Below, one piece after another: positions 8,068-14,578 of a stretch of 64,000 nt of DNA (position 1 is the first letter of the stretch; each line of letters opens with the position of its first letter). The translations under genes and the position numbers were made by a program. The notes below the pieces were generated by a model. That model saw nothing but the letters and a program-made list of their open reading frames with translations, had not been told where the DNA came from and made no database searches. Source of the stretch: Aquisalinus flavus. GTDB taxonomy: Bacteria; Pseudomonadota; Alphaproteobacteria; Caulobacterales; Parvularculaceae. The DNA lies in the NCBI RefSeq assembly GCF_022559625.1, contig NZ_CP042288.1:2366155-2430154 (forward strand), read 5' to 3'.

Positions 8068-9327
8068 TTAACTACGGAACAAGGATAGCAGCTGCTGCGG
8101 CGAGGCATTGGCGATCGACAGCGCCTGGACGCCCAGCTGCTGCTGGACCTGAAGCGACTGGAGCCGGGCCGAGGCCTCTTCCATATCCGTATCCGTCAGG
8201 GCAGAGATGCCGGCTTTCATCGCATCCATTAGCCTGCCAACGAATTCCATCTGGTTGGATATCCGCTTTTCGGCGGAACCGAATTCAGCCGCGACATCCA
8301 CGGTCGCCTGGATCGCGCGCTCGATGGTGCCGAGGGCGGCGGCGGCGCCTTCAGAGGTCGTCACATTGATACTGGCGGCGTCATAGACGGCCCCCTTGGC
8401 GACGTTGTCGTCAGAGGTCACAGTATCGAGGCGCACGGCGATCGTGTCGGTGCCGTCGGTGACGCCCGAGGTGAAGCTCAGCGTATCGCCATCGGCGGTG
8501 ACGTTCAGGACATCCGTATCGAGGGAGTTCGCGGCAACGTAATCCGCATAGGCAGCGGCGAGGCCCGCGGCGACATCGGCAGCCGTGTCACCATCGCGGG
8601 CGACATAGGCGATATTGGCGGCGCCCGTTGCCGTTCCTGCCGTCGTGTAACTGGCCGGAACGAAAGCGGAGGAGTCTGCATCCGTGCCCGTCAGCCCGAT
8701 AGAATAGGCGACCCCTGCAGTCGGCGTGCCGACGGCAATATCCTGCGATTGCGTGGCGTTGAGTGTCGCGGCGGACCCGCCGGTACCGGCGGCATAGACG
8801 CCGGCCGCAGTATCGACGACCTGCGCCGCCATCATGTCCTGGCGGTCGACGCGGATGCTGGATGTGGCAAGCCCGGAGGCGGACCGGTCGAGCGAGGCCA
8901 GGATGTTCACCGTGTCACCGCCCTTGAGCAGGTTGACGCCATTGAACTGTGCCGCGTCGATGATCGAGGTGATCTGGTCATTCAGGCGGTCGATATCCGT
9001 CTGCAGCTTTTCGCGGTCCTGGCCTTCTTCCTGGGAGGCGATGATCAGGCCCTTCATGTCTTCGAGAAGGCCTTCGATCTGCTCTGCACCGGCGCGGGCG
9101 ACCGCGACCGTCGATGCGCCGAGATTGAGTGATTCGTTGATCTTGGCGAACCCGCCGACATCGGATTCCATCACCTTGGAGATCGCCCAGATCGCGGCAT
9201 TGTCCTTGGCGGAGTCGACCTTCTTGCCCGTTGCAATCTGCGACTGGACCTCGCTGAGATTCTTGCTGATCCCCTTCAGCGTATCCAGCGCGACAAGCGC
9301 GCTTTTATTGAAGTTGATACTGGACAT
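8068..9327 (-). CDS. Flagellin 4 (divergent paralogue, nearest flaF)
   Basis: Filament subunit, 419 residues when started at the ATG at 9327. That start gives SSINFNKSALVALDTLKG and is preceded by GAGGGAG about 10 bases upstream. A longer frame from 9369 adds 14 residues without family support. The N-terminal D0/D1 region and C-terminal helices are well conserved with the three neighbours. The C-terminus is ASPQQLLSLFRS instead of GSSQTILSLFRG, so this copy is diverged at its filament-core end. The central region around residues 170-310 has the shared GVAYSIGLTGTDADSS block. Export and filament assembly are inferred from the family. Confidence 0.94.
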   Translation of the reverse strand: MSSINFNKSALVALDTLKGISKNLSEVQSQIATGKKVDSAKDNAAIWAISKVMESDVGGFAKINESLNLGASTVAVARAGAEQIEGLLEDMKGLIIASQEEGQDREKLQTDIDRLNDQITSIIDAAQFNGVNLLKGGDTVNILASLDRSASGLATSSIRVDRQDMMAAQVVDTAAGVYAAGTGGSAATLNATQSQDIAVGTPTAGVAYSIGLTGTDADSSAFVPASYTTAGTATGAANIAYVARDGDTAADVAAGLAAAYADYVAANSLDTDVLNVTADGDTLSFTSGVTDGTDTIAVRLDTVTSDDNVAKGAVYDAASINVTTSEGAAAALGTIERAIQATVDVAAEFGSAEKRISNQMEFVGRLMDAMKAGISALTDTDMEEASARLQSLQVQQQLGVQALSIANASPQQLLSLFRS

Positions 9328-9342
9328 AGGATTGGCTCCCTC

Positions 9343-9350
9343 ATGGTTAA
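9343..9350. promoter_or_regulatory. CtrA-like half-site upstream of flagellin 4
   Basis: ATGGTTAA lies 16 bases upstream of the flagellin 4 start. The rest of the gap to the next gene (9351-9543) has several CTTAA words and a small hairpin CCCGG-CGGAA-CCGGG at 9491-9505. The half-site is very close to the start codon, so it could repress rather than activate, or it could be chance. Confidence 0.25.
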
Positions 9351-9543
9351 GTGCCACTTTGAGACACATTTCTTAACGCATTTGGTAAACACAACCTTAA
9401 GAAACGCAAAAAAGCCTTAAGGCCCGTCAAGAATTCTTAACGGACCGGAAGGCCTGGCAGGGCTCGCGGCCTGCCTGCGCTCATGTTTTACCCGGCGGAA
9501 CCGGGCTCAGGGACGGGCTGAAATCGCCCGGCCCTTAAGGGGT

Positions 9544-10797
9544 CTAGCCGCGGAAGAGCGACAGGATCGTCTGCGAAGAACCATTGGCGATCGACAGCGC
9601 CTGCACGCCCAGCTGCTGCTGGACCTGAAGCGACTGGAGACGGGCCGAGGCCTCTTCCATATTGGTATCGGTCAGGGCCGAGATGCCGGCCTTCATGGAG
9701 TCCATCAGCTTGCCGACAAACTCGATCTGGTTATCGATGCGCTTTTCGGCAGAGCCGAACTCGGCCGCAGCATTTACCGTTGCCTGGATGGCAGTTTCGA
9801 TCGTGGCAAGAGCGGCGGTCGCACCGGAAACAGTGGTCACATCAATCGCATCGACATCGGCAAGGGTCCCCCCCGCGACGTTGTTGTCGCTGACGATCGT
9901 ATCGATATGCACGTCGATCGTGTCGGTCCCGTCCGTGACCGTCGATGTCGCGATGATGTCATCGCCCGATGCGGTGAAGTTCAGCACATTGGTGTCGAGA
10001 CCGTTGTCCACTGCATACTGGGCATAGGCAGCCGCGAGGGCAGCAGCAATATCAGCCTTCGTATCGGTGCTCTTTGCGACATAGGAAAGCGGTTCTGAGG
10101 CAGCGGCGCTGCTGCCACTCTGATAGGTTGCCTCCGTAAACGAGGAATTGTCGATATCGATCCCGTGGAACCCGAGCGAATAGGCAACGCCTGCGACCGG
10201 ATCGTCGAGCGTCAGTGTGCGCGTCTGCGTCGCATCGAGGTAAAGAACGGTGTCACCAAAGGCGAATGTGCCGCTGGTATCGACATATTGCGTAGCGGTA
10301 CTGAGGTCCTGGCGATTGACCGAGATATTGGATGTACCGACACCCGTCGAGCTTCTGTCGAGAGAGGACAGCACATTCATCGCAGCCCCGTCTTTCAACA
10401 AGTTGACACCATTGAACTGCGCCGCGTTGGTTACCGAGGTAATCTGGTCCTTCAAACGGTCGATATCGGTCTGGATCTTGTCCTGGTCCTGGCCTTCTTC
10501 CTGGGAAGAAATGATCAGCCCCTTCATGTCCTCGAGCAGGCCCTCGATCTGTTCGGCACCGGCGCGGGCAACGGCGATGGTCGCGGAACCGAGGTTCAGG
10601 GATTCACTGATCTTTGAGAAACCGCCCACATCCGATTCCATGACCTTGGAGATCGCCCAGATTGCGGCGTTGTCCTTGGCTGAACCGACAGATTTCCCCG
10701 TCGAGATCTGAGCCTGTATGGTACCGAGATTCTTGTTGATACCCTTCAGGGTATCGAGCGCGACAAGCGCACTTTGGTTGAAGTTGATGCTGGACAT
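9544..10797 (-). CDS. Flagellin 3
   Basis: Filament subunit of 417 residues, starting SSINFNQSALVALDTLKG and ending GSSQTILSLFRG. The last 171 bases (9544-9714), including the stop, are identical to those of flagellin 2 (10940-11110). The central domain is the most different of the four, with GVAYSLGFHGIDIDNSSF in place of the GLTGTDADSS block. The gene therefore looks like a mosaic, with recent sequence sharing at the end and an old, diverged middle. A GGGAG ribosome site precedes the ATG at 10797. Confidence 0.95.
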   Translation of the reverse strand: MSSINFNQSALVALDTLKGINKNLGTIQAQISTGKSVGSAKDNAAIWAISKVMESDVGGFSKISESLNLGSATIAVARAGAEQIEGLLEDMKGLIISSQEEGQDQDKIQTDIDRLKDQITSVTNAAQFNGVNLLKDGAAMNVLSSLDRSSTGVGTSNISVNRQDLSTATQYVDTSGTFAFGDTVLYLDATQTRTLTLDDPVAGVAYSLGFHGIDIDNSSFTEATYQSGSSAAASEPLSYVAKSTDTKADIAAALAAAYAQYAVDNGLDTNVLNFTASGDDIIATSTVTDGTDTIDVHIDTIVSDNNVAGGTLADVDAIDVTTVSGATAALATIETAIQATVNAAAEFGSAEKRIDNQIEFVGKLMDSMKAGISALTDTNMEEASARLQSLQVQQQLGVQALSIANGSSQTILSLFRG

Positions 10798-10877
10798 GAC
10801 AGGTCTCCCGTCTGTTTTGATTCTTCTTTTGTCGAAGGATCGGCGGAAGCTGTTCCTCAGCCGGCCGTTACGGTTGA

Positions 10878-10885
10878 TTAACCAT
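10878..10885. promoter_or_regulatory. CtrA-like half-site upstream of flagellin 3
   Basis: TTAACCAT on the plus strand (ATGGTTAA on the gene strand), about 80 bases upstream of the flagellin 3 ATG and just past the terminator of flagellin 2. It is the same octamer found in the flgB/fliI and fliM/motB promoter regions. Assignment to CtrA is inference. Confidence 0.35.
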
Positions 10886-10900
10886 AAGCAACGGCGCCGA

Positions 10901-10929
10901 AAAAAGGCGGACCCGGAAGGTCCGCCTTT
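10901..10929 (-). terminator. Rho-independent terminator of flagellin 2
   Basis: On the minus strand this reads as an 11-base stem, AAAGGCGGACC with GGTCCGCCTTT, around a short loop and followed by further T residues. It lies 11 bases beyond the flagellin 2 stop. It separates flagellin 2 from flagellin 3, so each flagellin is probably its own transcription unit. Confidence 0.85.
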
Positions 10930-10939
10930 CGGTTAGTCC

Positions 10940-12202
10940 CTAGCCGCGGAAGAGCGACAGGATCGTCTGCGAAGAACCATTGGCGATCGACAGCGCCTGC
11001 ACGCCCAGCTGCTGCTGGACCTGAAGCGACTGGAGACGGGCCGAGGCCTCTTCCATATTGGTATCGGTCAGGGCCGAGATGCCGGCCTTCATGGAGTCCA
11101 TCAGCTTGCCAACGAATTCCATCTGGTTGTCGATGCGCTTCTCGGCGGAACCGAATTCGGCGGCGGCATTGACACTTGCCTGGATGGCGGTCTCGATCGT
11201 GTCGAGCGCCGCAGCGGCACCTTCGGCCGTTGTGACGTCGATGGCATTGACATCGCTCAGAGCGCCCTTGGCGACGTTATCGTCAGATGTCACCGTGTCG
11301 AGACGGACGGCGATCGTGTCCGTACCATCGGTCGACCCGGAGGTGAAGGTCAGGTCGGCGCCGCTGGCGGAGACGTTCAGCACGTCCGTGTCGAGCGCGT
11401 TGTCGGCAGCATAGGTCGCATAGGCAGCGGCCAGGCCTGCGGCAACGTCAGAGGCGGTGTCGCCATCTTTTGCGACATAGGCGATATTGGCGGCGCCTGT
11501 GGCCGAACCGGCAGTCGTGTAATCGGCCGGGACGAAGGCCGACGAGTCAGCGTCCGTGCCTGTCAGGCCGATCGAATAGGCAACGCCTGCGGTCGGCGAG
11601 CCGACGGTCAGCGTACGGGACTGGGTGGCATCGAGTGTTGCCGTGTCCGTACCTGTACCGGCAGCATAGGTGCCGGCTGTGTCGACGGACTGGGCATTGG
11701 TGGTGAAGTCCTGACGCGTGATCGAGATCGTCGAGGTGGATACGCCCGTCGATGACCGGTCAAGCGATGACAGGACGGACAGACCTTCGTTGCCGCCTTT
11801 GAGCAGGTTGACGCCATTGAACTGGGCAGCGTTGACGATGGAAGTCATCTGCTCGTTCAGGCGGTCGATATCGGTCTGGATCTTGTCCTGGTCCTGGCCT
11901 TCTTCCTGGGAAGAAATGATCAGCCCCTTCATGTCCTCGAGAAGGCCTTCGATCTGCTCAGCGCCAGCGCGGGCGACAGCAACAGAGGAAGAGCCGAGAT
12001 TCAGGGATTCATTGATCTTGGCGAAACCGCCGACGTCGGATTCCATGACCTTGGAGATCGCCCAGATTGCGGCGTTGTCCTTGGCGGAACCAACGGACTT
12101 GCCGGTGGAGATTTGCGATTGAATATTACCGAGGCTCTTGTTGATTCCTTTCAGGGTATCGAGAGCGACGAGCGAGCTTTGATTGAAGTTGATACTGGAC
12201 AT
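10940..12202 (-). CDS. Flagellin 2
   Basis: Filament subunit of 420 residues with the shared N-terminus SSINFNQSSLVALDTLKG and C-terminus GSSQTILSLFRG. Its central domain is close to those of flagellins 1 and 4 (SIGLTGTDADSSAFVPADY and YVAKDGDTASDVAAGLAAAY). Its 3' end is identical to flagellin 3 over 171 bases. AAGGAA precedes the ATG at 12202. It is a separate transcription unit with its own terminator. Confidence 0.95.
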   Translation of the reverse strand: MSSINFNQSSLVALDTLKGINKSLGNIQSQISTGKSVGSAKDNAAIWAISKVMESDVGGFAKINESLNLGSSSVAVARAGAEQIEGLLEDMKGLIISSQEEGQDQDKIQTDIDRLNEQMTSIVNAAQFNGVNLLKGGNEGLSVLSSLDRSSTGVSTSTISITRQDFTTNAQSVDTAGTYAAGTGTDTATLDATQSRTLTVGSPTAGVAYSIGLTGTDADSSAFVPADYTTAGSATGAANIAYVAKDGDTASDVAAGLAAAYATYAADNALDTDVLNVSASGADLTFTSGSTDGTDTIAVRLDTVTSDDNVAKGALSDVNAIDVTTAEGAAAALDTIETAIQASVNAAAEFGSAEKRIDNQMEFVGKLMDSMKAGISALTDTNMEEASARLQSLQVQQQLGVQALSIANGSSQTILSLFRG

Positions 12203-12241
12203 GATACAAATTCCTTAATTCAGATAGATTTCGAAAGAACT

Positions 12242-12263
12242 GGCGGCCCCTTTCGGGGCCGCC
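12242..12263 (-). terminator. Strong hairpin after flagellin 1, possible terminator
   Basis: GGCGGCCCC and GGGGCCGCC form a perfect nine-base stem with a TTTC loop, nine bases past the flagellin 1 stop. The tract after it on the minus strand (AGTTCTTTCG) has only a weak T run. It may act as an mRNA-stabilising 3' hairpin or as an imperfect terminator. Confidence 0.55.
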
Positions 12264-12272
12264 ACTATTGGA

Positions 12273-13529
12273 TTAGCCGCGGAAGAGCGACAGGATGGTC
12301 TGCGAGGAGCCGTTGGCGATCGACAGCGCCTGCACGCCCAGCTGTTGCTGGACCTGAAGCGACTGAAGACGGGCCGAGGCCTCTTCCATGTTGGTATCGG
12401 TCAGAGCCGAGATACCGGCTTTCATGGCATCCATCAGCTTGCCAACGAATTCCATCTGGTTGTCGATACGCTTCTCGGCGGAACCGAATTCAGCACCCGC
12501 ATTGACGGTACCCTGAATGGCGGTTTCGATCGTTGCGAGAGCGGCAGCCGCCCCTTCGGTCGTGGTGACGTCGATTGCGGCAACATTAGTCAGGACACCG
12601 GCAGCGACGTTGTCGTCAGACGTTACCGTGTCGAGACGAACGGCGATCGTGTCGGTACCATCGGTAGCACCCGACGTGAAGTCGAGGTCGGCGCCATCGG
12701 CGGTGACGTTCAGGACAGACGTGTCGAGCGAGTTGTCTGCGGCGTAAGCTGCAAAGGCAGCAGCAAGGCCGGCAGCAACGTCAGCAGCTGTATCACCGTC
12801 GCGGGCGACATAGGCAATGCTGGCAGCACCGGTCGCCGTTCCGGCGGTTGTGTAATCGGCCGGCGTGAAGGCAGAGGCATCAGCGTCCGTACCCGTCAGG
12901 CCAATAGAGTAGGCAACACCGGCAGTCGGCGTGCCGACCGTGATGCTGGCAGTCTGGGTTGCGTTCAGCGTTGCAGCCGAGCCACCGGTACCGGCAGCAT
13001 AGGTGCCGGCGGTATCGACGGATTGCGTGGCTTTCAGGTCCTGGCGGCTGACAGAGATCGTCGAGGTGGCAACGCCGGTGGACGAACGGTCAAGCGAGGA
13101 CAGAACGGACAGCGTGTCCTGGCCTTTGAGCAGGTTGACGCCGTTGAACTGGGCAGCGTCGATGATCGAGCCGATCTGGTCGTTCAGGCGGTCGATATCC
13201 GTCTGGATCTTGTCCTGGTCCTGACCTTCTTCCTGCGAGGAAATGACAAGGCCCTTCATGTCTTGCAGAAGGCCTTCGATCTGTTCGGCACCGGCGCGGG
13301 CGACGGCGACCGTGGAAGAGCCGAGGTTCAGGGATTCGCTGATCTTGGAGAACCCGCCGACGTCGGATTCCATGACTTTGGAGATCGCCCAGATGGCGGC
13401 GTTATCCTTGGCCGAACCAACGGCTTTACCGGTCGAGATTTGCGACTGGATGGTGCCGAGATTCTTGTTGATCCCCTTAAGGGTGTCGAGGGCGACGAGC
13501 GCACTCTGGTTGAAATTGATGCTGGACAT
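12273..13529 (-). CDS. Flagellin 1 (first of the tandem array)
   Basis: Filament subunit of 418 residues. The N-terminus SSINFNQSALVALDTLKG and C-terminus GSSQTILSLFRG match flagellins 2 and 3 at the protein level, but the nucleotide sequence at the 3' end differs from theirs at several positions. The central domain carries SIGLTGTDADASAFTPADY and YVARDGDTAADVAAGLAAAF. The leader upstream of the ATG contains a strong hairpin beside the ribosome site, the kind of structure on which FlbT could act. Confidence 0.95.
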   Translation of the reverse strand: MSSINFNQSALVALDTLKGINKNLGTIQSQISTGKAVGSAKDNAAIWAISKVMESDVGGFSKISESLNLGSSTVAVARAGAEQIEGLLQDMKGLVISSQEEGQDQDKIQTDIDRLNDQIGSIIDAAQFNGVNLLKGQDTLSVLSSLDRSSTGVATSTISVSRQDLKATQSVDTAGTYAAGTGGSAATLNATQTASITVGTPTAGVAYSIGLTGTDADASAFTPADYTTAGTATGAASIAYVARDGDTAADVAAGLAAAFAAYAADNSLDTSVLNVTADGADLDFTSGATDGTDTIAVRLDTVTSDDNVAAGVLTNVAAIDVTTTEGAAAALATIETAIQGTVNAGAEFGSAEKRIDNQMEFVGKLMDAMKAGISALTDTNMEEASARLQSLQVQQQLGVQALSIANGSSQTILSLFRG

Positions 13530-13547
13530 AGGTTTGATCCCTCAATG

Positions 13548-13564
13548 CGCGCGTTTGAAACGCG
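13548..13564 (-). promoter_or_regulatory. Hairpin in the flagellin 1 leader, next to the ribosome site
   Basis: GCGCGTTTGAAACGCGC is a near-perfect dyad 19 bases upstream of the ATG and immediately 5' of the GAGGGA ribosome site on the gene strand. In Caulobacter, FlbT acts on a structured flagellin leader; flaF and flbT lie downstream in this window. The regulatory role is inferred from position and structure. Confidence 0.45.
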
Positions 13565-13728
13565 CTTATTTGCGTATGCCTGCCCAAAGGGGACAGCCAT
13601 TTCGAACTGACATGAATGTGTGGTCAGTAACCTACGTCTTCCTGACGTTTCCGGGGTACACCGGCACAGCCAATCCGGGCTGTATGATCGGACTTTAGAC
13701 AATCAAACGATAAATTTTAGTTAATCGG

Positions 13729-14115
13729 CTAGACTGTTTTCTGACGGGAGATAATCGCCTCGGTTGAAACGATGCTTTTGCCGGTCGGTGAATAGGCGCC
13801 GACATTCGACCGCTCGCCGGCGATCTGAACAAGGCGAGCCTGTGCCGCCCTCGATCCATTGTAGGCGGCTTTCAGCAGCACGCCATTGTGCACGGTGAGT
13901 TTCTGAAGGACAGAAAGTCCCCGCCTCAGGGTCTCATCGAAGCCATCGGGCCCGGACTGCGCCAGAAAGGTTTCCACCTCCCGCACGAGCGCGGTCTTGC
14001 GATCGGCAATCTCTCTCAACCCGGCATAGTCGCCTGACAGGAGCATGATGTTTTCCTGCTCGAGCAGGCCATTCAGGTCAGACAGGGATTGTTTGATGGC
14101 AACGACGTCCGGCAT
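13729..14115 (-). CDS. FlgN-like flagellar export chaperone
   Basis: A 128-residue helical protein when started at the ATG at 14115, one base after the FlgJ-like gene's stop. An upstream in-frame ATG at 14148 would overlap that gene by 32 bases and is less likely. The stretch LSDLNGLLEQENIMLLSGDY followed by ADRKTALVREVETFL resembles the FlgN pattern (an acidic LLEQEN helix, then a lysine-rich second helix). FlgN chaperones bind FlgK and FlgL. The family assignment is by pattern and neighbourhood and is not certain. Confidence 0.65.
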   Translation of the reverse strand: MPDVVAIKQSLSDLNGLLEQENIMLLSGDYAGLREIADRKTALVREVETFLAQSGPDGFDETLRRGLSVLQKLTVHNGVLLKAAYNGSRAAQARLVQIAGERSNVGAYSPTGKSIVSTEAIISRQKTV

Positions 14116-14116
14116 G

Positions 14117-14467
14117 TCAGAGACCCTTGTCAATTTCGGGCGGTGCATCGTTCCGGTCCTGATAAACCGCCAGCCGCTTGTAGATCGTATCCGCCAGGCC
14201 GAAACCGCCCTGGTCGGCGAGGCGCTCGGCGAGCTGGTCTATATAAAAAGTCGTGAACGCTTCGGCGCCCTTGCCATCGCCGCTCGTCAGCGAGTCTGCC
14301 AGACCGCTATAGACCAGCATCTGGGCAATGAAGCTCTGCTCGAAACGCTTTGCCGCATCGCGTAGACGCGCCTCCTCGTCCGCAGCTGGTTCCGGGGCAC
14401 GGACGCCGGTGCCCGGTCCTGTCACGGCGGTCGTTGAATGGGCGTTGAGCGATACTGCGTCGGCCAT
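14117..14467 (-). CDS. flgJ: FlgJ-type rod-binding protein (single domain)
   Basis: A 116-residue protein matching only the N-terminal rod-capping domain of FlgJ. It has LRDAAKRFEQSFIAQML, followed by GAEAFTTFYIDQLAERLADQ and GGFGLADTIYKRL. The C-terminal muramidase domain of enterobacterial FlgJ is absent, which is usual in Alphaproteobacteria, where a separate lytic transglycosylase opens the cell wall. It is coupled to the FlgN-like gene and divergent from fliK across a 111-base AT-rich region. Confidence 0.88.
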   Translation of the reverse strand: MADAVSLNAHSTTAVTGPGTGVRAPEPAADEEARLRDAAKRFEQSFIAQMLVYSGLADSLTSGDGKGAEAFTTFYIDQLAERLADQGGFGLADTIYKRLAVYQDRNDAPPEIDKGL

Positions 14468-14578
14468 GCGCTGAGAACCGTCTGTTTACCTCTGTTACCA
14501 AACCCTAAACAGGCGTTCGTAAAGGATTGGTAAACCATTTGAAGGTTAACAAGGTTCGCAGAGTTTGAAAGGTAGTCG
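14468..14578. promoter_or_regulatory. Divergent promoter region flgJ/fliK
   Basis: The 111 bases hold several TTAAC- and GTAAAC-type words (near 14485, 14531 and 14545) but no exact ATGGTTAA octamer. The region is much more AT-rich than its flanks. It should contain the start signals for both transcription units. No single promoter can be fixed by eye. Confidence 0.4.

Noticed and set aside
9328-9360. Sigma-54 promoter (TGGCAC) before flagellin 4
   Set aside because: TGGCAC is present on the gene strand, but no TTGC-type -12 element follows at the right spacing, and it is too near the start codon.
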